A DNA stretch of 29,051 nucleotides from Hypericibacter sp050729195. Lineage in GTDB: Bacteria > Pseudomonadota > Alphaproteobacteria > Dongiales > Dongiaceae. Below are positions 7,865-15,858 of the stretch, in pieces. The notes under the pieces are model-generated. The model was not told where the DNA came from, searched no databases, and was given only the letters and a program-made list of their open reading frames with translations. How positions within the stretch are numbered: the stretch's first letter is position 1; each line of letters begins with the position of its first letter. The stretch lies in NCBI RefSeq assembly GCF_050729195.1, contig NZ_JBOHKS010000071.1, positions 1 to 29,051 of the forward strand. Direction: 5' to 3'. The position numbers and the translations under genes were made by a program.

Positions 7865-8580
7865 GCCGCATCCGTACCCGCAAAGGCCAGATTGATGCGA
7901 CGGTTCTGCTTGCCCTTGTTCTCGATCTTGCCGACGACGATGGGCCCGATCTCACCGGTACGCGCGATGTGGGTGCCGCCGCAGGGCTGCAGATCGATGC
8001 CTACAATTTCAAGCAACCGCACCTTGCCATGGCCGCTGGGCGGCTTGACCGACATGGTGCGGACCAGTTCCGGCTTGGCCGCGAGCTCCTCGTCGGTGAT
8101 CCAGCGCGGCCGGACGGCGTGGTCCTCGGCGATCAGCTTGTTGAGGGCGGTCTCGATCGCGGCGCGGTCCGGCGCCTCGGGCAGGTTGAAATCGAGCCGT
8201 CCCTTGCCGTCGCCGACCGAGCCGCCGGTCACGTCGCCGATCACCACCGCGCAGAGCAGATGGAGGCAGCTATGCATGCGCATGAGGCGGTGGCGGCGAT
8301 CCCAGTCGATCACGGCCTCGATCTCGCTGCCGACCTCGGGGAGTGCGCTGCCGGGAGCCAGCTTGTGAAGGACCTCGTCGGGAGCCGCTCCTTTGACCGC
8401 ATCGACGATCGCGATCTCGCTGCCGTCGGCAAGCCGGAGGTAACCGGTGTCGCCGGGCTGGCCGCCACCCATCGGATAAAACACGGTGCGGTCCAGCAGC
8501 ACGCCATTGGCGTCGGCGGCCAGCACCCGCGCCTTGCAGCTGCGGATATAAGCGTCGTCACGGAAGACGAGCTCGGTCAT
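7861..8580 (-). CDS. Alanyl-tRNA editing protein (AlaX family)
   Basis: 239 residues from ATG 8580; the open frame continues 55 codons upstream into cysK, but homology begins at TELVFRDDAYI. It shows the AlaRS editing-domain features: N-terminal FYPMGGGQPGDTG (34-46), the zinc motif HSCLH (His103, His107) and CGGTH (Cys200, His204). It includes both the N-terminal beta-barrel and the SAD domain, so it is the longer AlaX type rather than the minimal one. Function known for the family: trans-hydrolysis of mischarged Ser- (or Gly-) tRNA(Ala). It is located 10 nt after cysK and overlaps sseA by 4 nt, so it is co-transcribed with sulfur genes. Confidence 0.9.
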   Translation of the reverse strand: MTELVFRDDAYIRSCKARVLAADANGVLLDRTVFYPMGGGQPGDTGYLRLADGSEIAIVDAVKGAAPDEVLHKLAPGSALPEVGSEIEAVIDWDRRHRLMRMHSCLHLLCAVVIGDVTGGSVGDGKGRLDFNLPEAPDRAAIETALNKLIAEDHAVRPRWITDEELAAKPELVRTMSVKPPSGHGKVRLLEIVGIDLQPCGGTHIARTGEIGPIVVGKIENKGKQNRRINLAFAGTDAA

Positions 8581-8590
8581 CGGCGGATCC

Positions 8591-9592
8591 TCAGATGAGC
8601 CAATCGGGAGTCGGCAGGTTCTTGGAGCGCAGGAAGTCCGGATTGAACAGCTTGCTGAGATAGCGTGTGCCGTAATCGGCCAGCACGGTGACGATAGTGT
8701 GGCCTGGGCCCATCTCCTTGGCGAGGCGGATGGCACCGGCGACATTGATGCCGCTCGATCCGCCGAGGCAGAGACCTTCTTCCTTCAGCAGCTCGAACAC
8801 GATCGGCAACGCTTCGCTGTCCGGAATCTGATAGGGCGCATCGATCTTGATGTCCTTCAGATTCTCGGTGATGCGGCCCTGGCCGATGCCTTCGGTGATC
8901 GAGCTGCCTTCGGCCTTGAGCTCGCCATGCTTGTAGTAGTGATAGAGCGCGGCACCCAGCGGGTCGGCGAGGCCGATCTGGATCTTGGGATTGCGCTCTT
9001 TCAGCGCCATGGCGACGCCCGCAAGCGTGCCGCCGGTGCCGACCGCGCAGATGAAGCCGTCCACCTTGCCGTCGGTCTGGCGCCAGATCTCAGGGCCGGT
9101 GGTGCGGTAATGGCCCAGGCGGTTGGCGGTGTTGTCGAACTGATTGGCCCAGATGGCGCCATTGGGCTCCGAGGCCGCCATCTCCTTCGCCAGCCGGCCC
9201 GAGACATGGACATAGTTCTCGGGGTTCTTGTAGGGGACGGCGGGAACCTCGCGCAGATCGGCGCCGGCGAGCCGCAGCATGTCCTTCTTTTCCTGGGACT
9301 GCGTGTCGGGGATCACGATGACGGTGCGATAGCCCAGCGCATTGCCGACCAGCGCCAGCCCGATGCCGGTGTTGCCGGCGGTGCCTTCGACGATGACGCC
9401 GCCCGGGCGCAACTGGCCGCGGCCGACCGCGTCCTGCACGATCGCCAGCGCCGCGCGATCCTTCACCGACCCGCCTGGATTGAGGAACTCAGCCTTACCC
9501 AGGATTTCGCAGCCGGTGAGGGCGGAAGCCTTGCGCAGGCGGATCATCGGCGTATTGCCGACCGCATCGATGAAGTCGCGTCGAATATCCAT
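8591..9592 (-). CDS. cysK: Cysteine synthase A (O-acetylserine sulfhydrylase, PLP enzyme)
   Basis: 333 residues from ATG 9592, chosen because the family begins just before DFIDAVGNTPMIRL. NPGGSVKDRAAL contains the PLP Schiff-base lysine (Lys44). GTAGNTGIG is the substrate (asparagine) loop and GTGGTLAG the phosphate-binding loop. SEGIGQG-type sequence appears as ITEGIGQG. It makes L-cysteine from O-acetylserine and sulfide in the cytoplasm. The C-terminus (to NLPTPDWLI) is slightly longer than E. coli CysK (323 aa). It is the first gene of the cysK-alaX-sseA operon. Cystathionine beta-synthase-like or CysM activity cannot be excluded from sequence, but the motifs favour CysK. Confidence 0.92.
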   Translation of the reverse strand: MDIRRDFIDAVGNTPMIRLRKASALTGCEILGKAEFLNPGGSVKDRAALAIVQDAVGRGQLRPGGVIVEGTAGNTGIGLALVGNALGYRTVIVIPDTQSQEKKDMLRLAGADLREVPAVPYKNPENYVHVSGRLAKEMAASEPNGAIWANQFDNTANRLGHYRTTGPEIWRQTDGKVDGFICAVGTGGTLAGVAMALKERNPKIQIGLADPLGAALYHYYKHGELKAEGSSITEGIGQGRITENLKDIKIDAPYQIPDSEALPIVFELLKEEGLCLGGSSGINVAGAIRLAKEMGPGHTIVTVLADYGTRYLSKLFNPDFLRSKNLPTPDWLI

Positions 9593-9910
9593 GAAAATCA
9601 AAGGGTTGTTTGAGGATTCGCACCGGTCCGGCCGGCGCGCTCCGGCGAGACTAGCCAACCCTATGGGGCGGGATCAAGCCGGCTGGGGCGAAGGAATATC
9701 TGAAGGGCCGGATCTCGAAGAAGATTCTCGCCCCCTCCCTTTGCGGGAGGGGGTCGGGGGAGGGGTGCCGTTGCATTATGCAGGGGGTCTTTGGCACCCC
9801 CTTCCTAACCTTCCCCCGCCCGCCGGCTTCGCCGGCAAGGTTCTCGCAGAATCGCGGGCGAAGCCCGCCCGGGGGAAGGGATGGTCCTTGAGATCGGAGA
9901 GTTGTCAAAA
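9593..9910. other. Intergenic region between PotD-like gene and cysK
   Basis: 318 bp without a gene. It contains the upstream region of cysK, read leftwards; a weak TTGATC (9672-9677 complement) with an 18-nt spacer to TAGTCT is the best promoter-like pair and is not convincing. It also holds the mosaic palindromic repeat at 9726-9880, immediately after the 3' end of the binding-protein gene transcribed from the right. Confidence 0.7.
9726..9880. repeat. Mosaic palindromic repeat (nested hairpins)
   Basis: Four stems are directly visible. 9731-9739/9745-9753 is 9 bp (CCCCCTCCC, loop TTTGC). 9762-9769/9793-9800 is 8 bp (GGGGTGCC). 9809-9818/9870-9877 and onward is 10 bp (CCTTCCCCCG) and encloses two small hairpins: 9822-9827/9831-9836 (GCCGGC, loop TTC) and 9854-9859/9863-9868 (GCGGGC, loop GAA). 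This is the design of interspersed mosaic repeats. It may terminate or stabilise transcripts of the PotD-like gene. Confidence 0.8.
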
Positions 9911-11047
9911 TCACCCGCCGGCTTTCACCTGTTCGAACATGGCGATGTATTTCTGGCGGACGTCGTTGTTCATCTCGGCGAAGAAGATGCCGGTCTTGAA
10001 AAGATCCTCGGGCTGGCGGATGCCGAGGCCCTCGAGCGTCGCTTCGTCGACCAGCTCGAAGCTCTTCTTGTTCGAGTGGCCATAGCCGAAATTCTCGATC
10101 AGATATTTGCCGACGCGCGGCTCCAGCATGGCGTTGACGAGATCATAGGCCGCATTCACGTCGCCCGGACCGTTCTTGCATTTCACCAGGCCGCAGAACC
10201 AGGTGAAGATGCCTTCCTTCGGCTTCATATATTCGACCGGCACGCCGGCCTTCTTGAGCCGGACCACGGCGTCGTTCCAGCAATAGGCAGCGACCAGCTC
10301 GCCCGAGGTGATGCCCTGCTCGACGGTGGTCTGGTCGGTCCACCAGAAGCGCAGCAGATCGCGCTGCTTGGTGATCAGCGCCTTGGCCTTGCTGAACTCA
10401 TCGTCGGTCATGTTGAACGGGTCTTTGGCGTGGGCGACCAGGCCCGCGACCAGCACCGCACCGTCGACCGAGTCATACTGGGCAAGGCGCCCCTTGTATT
10501 TCTCGTCGAACAGGATTTCCCAGCTGGGATTGTCCTTGTACTCGGTGGCGATGTCGGTCCGGTAGACGACCGAGGCGTTGCCCCATTCCCAGGGGATGTA
10601 CCAGGTGCCGGCCCCGTACTTGCTTCCGGCATCCGTGGTGACGCCATCGGCATTCTTGAGCTCGTCCCAAATATCGCCCCAGGCGGCGACGCGCGACATG
10701 TCGAAGGGCTCGATCAGGCCGGCATCGCGCCAGCGGCCGAGCGTGACCTTGCAGGGATGGGCGAGATCGGCGCGGAAGCCGGCGCGCGCCTTGGTCAGCG
10801 CCTCTTCATCCTCGCCGAACACGACCATGTTGGGCGAGCTGCCATGCTTCTCGATATAGCCGGGGTGGAATTCCGGGATGTTGTAGCCGTTCCAGGTGAA
10901 GTAGGTGAGCTCGTCGCCGGCACGCGCGGTGCGCGGCAGCAGCGGCGAGGTGACCGCCGCCAGGCCCGCAAGGCCCAAAGCCTTGGTGATGTCGCGCCGC
11001 GAGGCCTTGCCTTGGGCAATCCGGTCGAAAAGCTTGAGGCGCTCCAT
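9911..11047 (-). CDS. PotD-like extracellular solute-binding protein (spermidine/putrescine type), Tat-exported
   Basis: 378 residues. The N-terminus has a twin-arginine signal (ASRRDITKAL, Arg17-Arg18) followed by a hydrophobic GLAGLAAVTSPLL and an ARA-G cleavage site near residue 43. The mature protein begins with LTYFTWNGYN, and contains GTWYIPWEWGN and AAYCWNDAVVRLKKAGVPVEY, all characteristic of polyamine-type (PF13416/13343) binding proteins. It would capture a polyamine or similar cation in the periplasm and deliver it to an ABC permease, but no partner permease or ATPase genes adjoin it. Start at ATG 11047 is supported by AAGGGAGA about 8 nt upstream. The ligand cannot be named from sequence. 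Confidence 0.88.
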   Translation of the reverse strand: MERLKLFDRIAQGKASRRDITKALGLAGLAAVTSPLLPRTARAGDELTYFTWNGYNIPEFHPGYIEKHGSSPNMVVFGEDEEALTKARAGFRADLAHPCKVTLGRWRDAGLIEPFDMSRVAAWGDIWDELKNADGVTTDAGSKYGAGTWYIPWEWGNASVVYRTDIATEYKDNPSWEILFDEKYKGRLAQYDSVDGAVLVAGLVAHAKDPFNMTDDEFSKAKALITKQRDLLRFWWTDQTTVEQGITSGELVAAYCWNDAVVRLKKAGVPVEYMKPKEGIFTWFCGLVKCKNGPGDVNAAYDLVNAMLEPRVGKYLIENFGYGHSNKKSFELVDEATLEGLGIRQPEDLFKTGIFFAEMNNDVRQKYIAMFEQVKAGG

Positions 11048-11079
11048 GATGCAGTCTCCCTTGCCAGGATTGTTATGCG

Positions 11080-11097
11080 GGAGCGATACGGCTCCCG
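11080..11097 (-). other. Small hairpin in the leader of the PotD-like gene
   Basis: GGGAGC (11080-11085) pairs with GCTCCC (11092-11097) around a 6-nt loop, about 33 nt upstream of the start codon on the minus strand, before the ribosome-binding site. It could be a leader stem or an operator; there is no further evidence. Confidence 0.35.
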
Positions 11098-11178
11098 GGC
11101 GCGCAATGCGCCGATCGCCGGCCTGATCTCCGGCAGAATTAGCCAGCGATTATTGGCCCAAGGGTGAGGGCCAGCAAC

Positions 11179-11194
11179 TACCCCGTGCGGGGTA
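11179..11194 (-). terminator. Possible hairpin downstream of the Nudix gene
   Basis: TACCCC (11179-11184) pairs perfectly with GGGGTA (11189-11194) around a 4-nt loop, about 68 nt after the Nudix stop codon in its reading direction. No T-run follows, so a terminator role is only suggested by position. Confidence 0.3.
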
Positions 11195-11261
11195 TGATCG
11201 GCCGCTTGCGGACAGAGCGCGACGACCGATAGCACGGGGCGGCCGGGCCGCTGGAATCAAC

Positions 11262-11870
11262 TCAGGCTGTCGTCTTCCAGCTTGCGCGCAGTTTATCGCG
11301 GTACAAGAGCAGCCACTGGACCGCGATGATCGTCAGGCCATTGCCGATCCGCCCATCCTCGATCATGCCGGCAAGCTCGGAGACCGGAACGACCAGCACC
11401 TTGATGTCTTCGCCTTCCGCGGGCAGGCCATGGACGCCACCGGCCCGGCTGCTGTCGACGCGGCCCGCGAACAGGGCGACAGTCTCGGTGATGGCGCCGG
11501 GACTGACCGCATAGCGCAACATCGGCACGAGATCCCGGATCTCGAGATCGGCCTCCTCCTTGGCCTCGCGGCGCGCGACCTGCTCGGGCGATTCCCCTTT
11601 GTCGATGATCCCGGCGACCGTTTCGGTCTGCCAGGGCTCCATGCCGGCGAGATAGGCGCCGACACGGAACTGCTCGATCATCACCACGCAATCCCGGTCC
11701 GGATCATAGGGCAGCACGCCGGTCACATGGCCGCGGTCATAGACCTCACGGTCGATCGGGCCGCTCCATCCCCCATTATGCAGGCGATGGCGGAGGCGAT
11801 AGCGATCGATCCGGGCATAGCCACGATAAGCGGGCTGGCGTTCGAGAATCTCGACGTCGTCTTTGTTCAT
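11262..11870 (-). CDS. Nudix hydrolase, ADP-ribose pyrophosphatase-like
   Basis: 202 residues. The Nudix box lies in GIIDKGESPEQVARREAKEE (about 106-125): G-x5-E-x7-R-E-A-x-E-E is intact, giving the Mg2+-binding glutamates. The later conserved glycine is replaced (EEADLEI instead of EEAGL). Flanking features match the ADP-ribose pyrophosphatase (NudF) subfamily: an N-terminal domain with REVYDRGHVTGVLPYD, the EQFR motif before the box, and SPGAITETVALFAGRVD after it. The likely reaction is hydrolysis of ADP-ribose to AMP and ribose-5-phosphate in the cytoplasm. It stands alone between the PotD-like gene (same strand, 214 bp away) and the divergent ABC operon. The start at ATG 11870 has no good ribosome-binding site. 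Confidence 0.87.
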   Translation of the reverse strand: MNKDDVEILERQPAYRGYARIDRYRLRHRLHNGGWSGPIDREVYDRGHVTGVLPYDPDRDCVVMIEQFRVGAYLAGMEPWQTETVAGIIDKGESPEQVARREAKEEADLEIRDLVPMLRYAVSPGAITETVALFAGRVDSSRAGGVHGLPAEGEDIKVLVVPVSELAGMIEDGRIGNGLTIIAVQWLLLYRDKLRASWKTTA

Positions 11871-12190
11871 GAAGGGGAGCCGATCGTGAAGGGCGATGTG
11901 AGGAGTCGAGGATGGACGCTAGCAAAGCCGGATCGTGGCAGCCAGGAACGGTATTTTTCTCATAACGGGGTGCCGGCCGGTCGGGTCGATTTCCGGCGGA
12001 GAAGGGTAGGGATTGGCCAGGGTCCCTGGTTGGTTGTTTAACCTGGGCTTATGAGTGAATTCCTTTGGACATGGCCCGGGAAGGATGGTTTGCTTACTTG
12101 CAAATAATGAGTTCCGACGCGTCCTTGCAAAGCAGGGGTTGAACGTCGGCGTTATGGTGGTGCACGCCATTCTCGGGGAGGGAGACGACC
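11871..12190. other. Divergent promoter region between the Nudix gene and the peptide ABC operon
   Basis: 320 bp with no credible gene. It must hold the promoters for the Nudix gene (leftwards) and the ABC operon (rightwards). A short palindrome TTTGC-TTACTT-GCAAA (12089-12104) is a possible operator. A GGGGAGGGAGA ribosome-binding site (12175-12185) precedes the SBP start. I could not pick convincing -35/-10 boxes. Confidence 0.6.
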
Positions 12191-13918
12191 ATGTCCGACG
12201 AGCTTAAGAGGATTCATCCCTATCTGCCGACCTTGCTGACGCAACTGCGGAAGGGGAAGGTCGACCGGCGCGAATTCCTGCGCACCTCGACCCTGCTGGG
12301 CCTGTCGGCGACCGCGGCCTATGGGCTCGCCGGCTGCGACGAGAAGAAGGAACAGCAGGCCTCGAGCGAGAGCACCACGGCCGCGACGACCACAACCACC
12401 CAGACCGCGACGGCACCGGCCGAGAACGTCGTCCGCGTCGGCATGCGCGTCCCGGCGCTCGACAATCCGGCGACATTCTCCTGGGTTTATGACTCCAACG
12501 TCGTGCGTCAGAGCAACGACTATCTGACCCGCACCGGCTACGACAATGTCACCCGGCCCTGGCTCCTGGAGAAATGGGAAGCCTCCGCCGATCTCAAGAC
12601 CTGGACCCTGATCCTGAAGAAGGGGGTCAAGTGGTCGAACGGCGATGAGCTCAAGGCCGACGATGTCATCTGGAACCTCAAGCGCTGGCTCGATGAAAGC
12701 GTGGGGTCGTCGGTGGTCGGCCTGATGAAGGGCTACATGCTGGTCGATTACGATACCGGCCAGAAGGACGACGCCGGCAATGCCAAGATGGGCACCAAGC
12801 TCTGGGAAGACAATGCAATCGAGAAGGTCGACGATTACACCATCCGCCTGAACTGCAAGGAAGCGCAGCTCGCCGTTCCCGAGCATCTGTTCCACTATCC
12901 GGCGCTGATCCTGCATCCCAGCGAGAACGGCAAATGGGGCGTGAACTCGATCGGCACCGGCGCCTATAACTGCACGGAGCTCGAGGTCGGCAAGAAGGCG
13001 GTGATGAAGCGCCGCGATAGCTATTGGGGCAACAAGGCCGCCGTCGAGAGCATCGAGTTCATCGATCTGGGCGACGATCCGGCGGCCTCGGTGAGCGCGC
13101 TCGCCTCCAAGCAGATCCACGGCCTCTATGAAGCGTCGACCTCGCAATATGCGGCGCTGCAGAAGATGGACCATATCAATCTTTATACGGTCTCGACCGG
13201 CCAGACCGCCGTGGCGCGCATGCAGCCGATCCATGACACCTGGAAGGACCCGAAGGTCCGCAAGGCCATGCGGATGGCGATCGATACCGAGAAGGTGCTG
13301 CAAGTAGCCCATCTCGGGTTGGGTTCGGCTGGTGAACATCACCATGTCTGCCCGATCCATCCGGAATACGCCAAGCTCGAGTTCATGAAGCAGGATATCG
13401 AGGGCGCGAAGAAACTGCTGGCGGACGCCGGCAAGCCGACGGGCTTCGAGACCGAGATCTTCTGCAAGAAGGATCCGGACTGGGAACCCCAGGCGGTTCA
13501 GGCGATGGCCGAGATGTGGCGGCAAATCGGCGTCAATGTGAAGATCAATGTGCTGCCGTCAGCGCAGTACTGGGAGATCTGGAACAAGGAAACGGCGCCC
13601 TTCGCCTTCACCACCTGGACGCATCGTCCTCTGGGCGTGATGGTGCTGGGGCTGGCCTATCGCACGAACGTTCCGTGGAACGAATCCTTCTATGCCAATC
13701 CGGACTTCGACGCGACCCTGACCAAGGCCGAAGGCATCCTCGATGTCGAGGAACGCCGCAAGGTGATGGCGGATCTGGAAAAGATCATGCAGGAAGACGG
13801 CCCGATCGTTCAGCCGCTCTGGCGCGCGGTCTTCACCGGCTTCGACAAGCGGGTGAAGGGCTTCCAGATCCATCCGACCTACTACCTCTTCGCCGAGGAG
13901 TGGTCGTTGACGGCCTGA
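12191..13918 (+). CDS. Family 5 (dipeptide/oligopeptide) ABC transporter substrate-binding lipoprotein
   Basis: 575 residues. The N-terminus carries a twin-arginine motif (DRREFLRTS, Arg26-Arg27), a hydrophobic core and a lipobox LAGC (Cys49), so it is probably a Tat-exported lipoprotein. A Thr/Ala-rich linker (residues ~55-75) follows. The mature part has SBP-family-5 landmarks: the LLEKWEASADLKTWTLILKK strand, FSNGDELKADDVIW-like sequence (KWSNGDELKADDVIWNLKRW), IGTGAYNC and the C-terminal LEKIMQEDGPIVQPLW. A histidine-rich EHHHVCPIH stretch starts at residue 382. It is first in the operon, with a strong ribosome-binding site, and a hairpin separates it from the permease genes. It would bind peptides or a similar ligand in the periplasm; the actual ligand is unknown. 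Confidence 0.9.
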   Translation: MSDELKRIHPYLPTLLTQLRKGKVDRREFLRTSTLLGLSATAAYGLAGCDEKKEQQASSESTTAATTTTTQTATAPAENVVRVGMRVPALDNPATFSWVYDSNVVRQSNDYLTRTGYDNVTRPWLLEKWEASADLKTWTLILKKGVKWSNGDELKADDVIWNLKRWLDESVGSSVVGLMKGYMLVDYDTGQKDDAGNAKMGTKLWEDNAIEKVDDYTIRLNCKEAQLAVPEHLFHYPALILHPSENGKWGVNSIGTGAYNCTELEVGKKAVMKRRDSYWGNKAAVESIEFIDLGDDPAASVSALASKQIHGLYEASTSQYAALQKMDHINLYTVSTGQTAVARMQPIHDTWKDPKVRKAMRMAIDTEKVLQVAHLGLGSAGEHHHVCPIHPEYAKLEFMKQDIEGAKKLLADAGKPTGFETEIFCKKDPDWEPQAVQAMAEMWRQIGVNVKINVLPSAQYWEIWNKETAPFAFTTWTHRPLGVMVLGLAYRTNVPWNESFYANPDFDATLTKAEGILDVEERRKVMADLEKIMQEDGPIVQPLWRAVFTGFDKRVKGFQIHPTYYLFAEEWSLTA

Positions 13919-13933
13919 GGCGGCCGACAGGGA

Positions 13934-13959
13934 GCGGGGTGGTGGTCATGCCACCCCGC
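13934..13959 (+). other. Intercistronic hairpin between SBP and permease genes
   Basis: GCGGGGTGG (13934-13942) pairs perfectly with CCACCCCGC (13951-13959) around an 8-nt loop, 16 nt after the SBP stop. The 95-bp gap here is much larger than the other gaps of the operon (8 and 13 nt). Such stems commonly stabilise SBP mRNA or partly attenuate transcription, giving excess binding protein; that role is inferred. Confidence 0.6.
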
Positions 13960-14013
13960 ATTCTCCCCGATCTTCCAGCGTGACGCTTCGGCAACGGGAG
14001 AGGTACGCCGAGG

Positions 14014-14955
14014 GTGGTCGCCTTTTTTGCAAAACGCCTGGGTTATCTGGTGTTGACCATGCTGGTGGTGTCCTTCGCCATCTACATGATCAGCGAGTTC
14101 ACACCCGGCGATGTGGCCCGCAAGGTGCTCGGGCCGTTCGCCACCCAGCATCAGGTCGAGCTGCTGACCGAGCAGATGGGCCTGAACCGACCCGTCTTCG
14201 TCCGTTATTTCGAGTGGGTCGGCCAGATCCTCACCGGCAATCTCGGCTATTCGACGGTCTATAAGACCGAGGTCAACAACATCATCTGGAACCGGCTGGC
14301 CCATACCCTGATCCTCGCCGGCATCGCCTTCGCCGTCATCGTGCCCGCCTCGATCCTGCTGGGGGTGACGGCGGGCATGCGCGAGAGCTCGCGCCTCGAC
14401 CGCTCGATCTCGCTCTTCAGCATCGTCACCACCTCGGTGCCGGAATTCGCGTCGGGCGTGTTCCTGACCTCGATCTTCGCGATCTGGATCGGAATCCTCC
14501 CCGGCACCTCGACTCTCGATCGGGGTGGCGGCTGGTCGATCGCCTCCCAGCTCGTGCTGCCCGTGGCGGTGATGGTGTTCTACGATCTGGGCTATGTCGT
14601 GCGCATGGTGCGCGCCTCGATGATCGAGGTGATGACGCGGCCCTATATCCGCACCGCCGTGCTCAAGGGCATGAAGTTCCGCGACGTGATCATGAAACAT
14701 GCCTTGCGCAACGCCATGATCGCGCCTTTCACGGTCATTCTGCTGCAGATCAATTATCTCGTGACCGGCGTGGTGGTGGTCGAGGCGGTCTTCGCCTATC
14801 CCGGCTTCGGCCGGATGATGCTCGAGGCGGCCCTGTCGCAGGACATCGCCGTGATCGAGGCGGGGGCCTTGTTCTCCGTGCTGGTCGCGGTCGTGACGCA
14901 GATCGTCGGCGATTTCGGCTATATGCTCCTCAACCCGCGCATCCGGTTCAACTGA
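14014..14955 (+). CDS. ABC transporter permease, DppB/OppB type
   Basis: 313 residues from GTG 14014, preceded by GGGAGAGG (13996-14003). The N-terminus AFFAKRLGYLVLTMLVVSF is the typical first transmembrane segment of DppB-type permeases. The FTPGDVARKVLG region and NLGYSTVY near residue 80 are also typical. Six membrane spans can be drawn. The EAA-type cytoplasmic loop is RTAVLKGMKFRDVIMKHALR (about residues 213-232), which docks to the ATPase, followed by the conserved VVEAVFAYPGFGRMM. It forms the inner-membrane channel together with the next gene product; the downstream gene starts 8 nt after its stop. Confidence 0.92.
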   Translation: MVAFFAKRLGYLVLTMLVVSFAIYMISEFTPGDVARKVLGPFATQHQVELLTEQMGLNRPVFVRYFEWVGQILTGNLGYSTVYKTEVNNIIWNRLAHTLILAGIAFAVIVPASILLGVTAGMRESSRLDRSISLFSIVTTSVPEFASGVFLTSIFAIWIGILPGTSTLDRGGGWSIASQLVLPVAVMVFYDLGYVVRMVRASMIEVMTRPYIRTAVLKGMKFRDVIMKHALRNAMIAPFTVILLQINYLVTGVVVVEAVFAYPGFGRMMLEAALSQDIAVIEAGALFSVLVAVVTQIVGDFGYMLLNPRIRFN

Positions 14956-14963
14956 GGCAGGCC

Positions 14964-15845
14964 ATGGTCGCACGGGTCAACGAGACGCGAACGCGAAAGG
15001 CCGGCTCCGGGCTGCCGGTCTGGGTGCGGCGCATCGGGCTCCTGCGGGAATCGCCGGTCGGCATGATCGGCGCCGCGCTGGTGGGGTTCTGGGTCCTCAT
15101 GGCGCTGTTCGCGCCCTGGCTGGCACCCTATCCGCCCAACGCCAACGACTTTGCCGCGCAAGGCAAATGGCTGCCTTCGGCAGCCCATTGGCTCGGCACC
15201 GACAACCAGGCGCGCGACATCCTTTCGCGCGTGATCTGGGGCTCCCGGACGGTCCTGACGGTGGCGCCGATCGCCGTCGCCAGCGCCTATCTCGTCGGCT
15301 GCGTGATGGGGCTGCTGGCGGGCTATTACCGCGGCTGGGTCGACGGGCTGGTGAGCCGCCTCTCCGACATCATCCTCTCCTTCCCGGTGATCATCCTCTA
15401 CATGATCATCATCGCGAATTTCGGTCCCTCGGCCTTCAACATCATCATCGCGGTCACTTTCACGGCCGCACCCCAGATCACCCGCATCGTCCGTGGTCTG
15501 ACCCTCGAGCTGCGCGAGCGCGATTATGTGGCGGCGGCCAAGATGCGCGGCGAGGGCGCCTGGTACATCATGCTGGTCGAGATCCTGCCCAATGCGCGCG
15601 GCCCCCTGATCGTCGATGCCTGCCTGCGGATGGGCTACACCACCATCGCCATCGGCGTGCTGGGCTTCCTCGGCCTCGGCCTGCCGCCACCCGATCCGGA
15701 CTGGGGCGGCATGGTCCGCGAGACCTATGTCTGGATGTCGACCTATCCCCATATGGCGATCATCCCCTGCCTGGCGATCTCCTCGCTGGTGGTGGGATTC
15801 AACATGCTCTCCGACGGCATCCGTGAAATCGGGTTGCGGGATTGA
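14964..15845 (+). CDS. ABC transporter permease, DppC/OppC type
   Basis: 293 residues. An N-terminal cytoplasmic tail is followed by the first membrane span (MIGAALVGFWVLMALFAPWL), then the DppC hallmark HWLGTDNQARDILSRVIWGSR with a periplasmic/cytoplasmic arrangement usual for the family. The EAA loop is RDYVAAAKMRGEGAWYIMLV followed by EILPNA (about residues 188-215). The C-terminus LGLPPPDPDWGGMV and FNMLSDGIREIGLRD closes as in other DppC proteins. It is the partner of the preceding permease. The gap to the ATPase gene is 13 nt, containing GAGGAGAGAG as that gene's ribosome-binding site. Confidence 0.92.
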   Translation: MVARVNETRTRKAGSGLPVWVRRIGLLRESPVGMIGAALVGFWVLMALFAPWLAPYPPNANDFAAQGKWLPSAAHWLGTDNQARDILSRVIWGSRTVLTVAPIAVASAYLVGCVMGLLAGYYRGWVDGLVSRLSDIILSFPVIILYMIIIANFGPSAFNIIIAVTFTAAPQITRIVRGLTLELRERDYVAAAKMRGEGAWYIMLVEILPNARGPLIVDACLRMGYTTIAIGVLGFLGLGLPPPDPDWGGMVRETYVWMSTYPHMAIIPCLAISSLVVGFNMLSDGIREIGLRD

Positions 15846-15858
15846 GGAGAGAGCGGTC

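Noticed and set aside
5870..8368. Plus-strand open frame of 832 codons
   Set aside because: It lies antisense to three recognised genes (GNAT, sseA, AlaX) and crosses a palindromic repeat.
12152..13525. Long minus-strand open frame (457 codons) opposite the peptide-binding protein
   Set aside because: It is antisense to a well-supported gene; its His/Asp/Arg-rich composition is typical of the complementary frame of GC-rich coding DNA.
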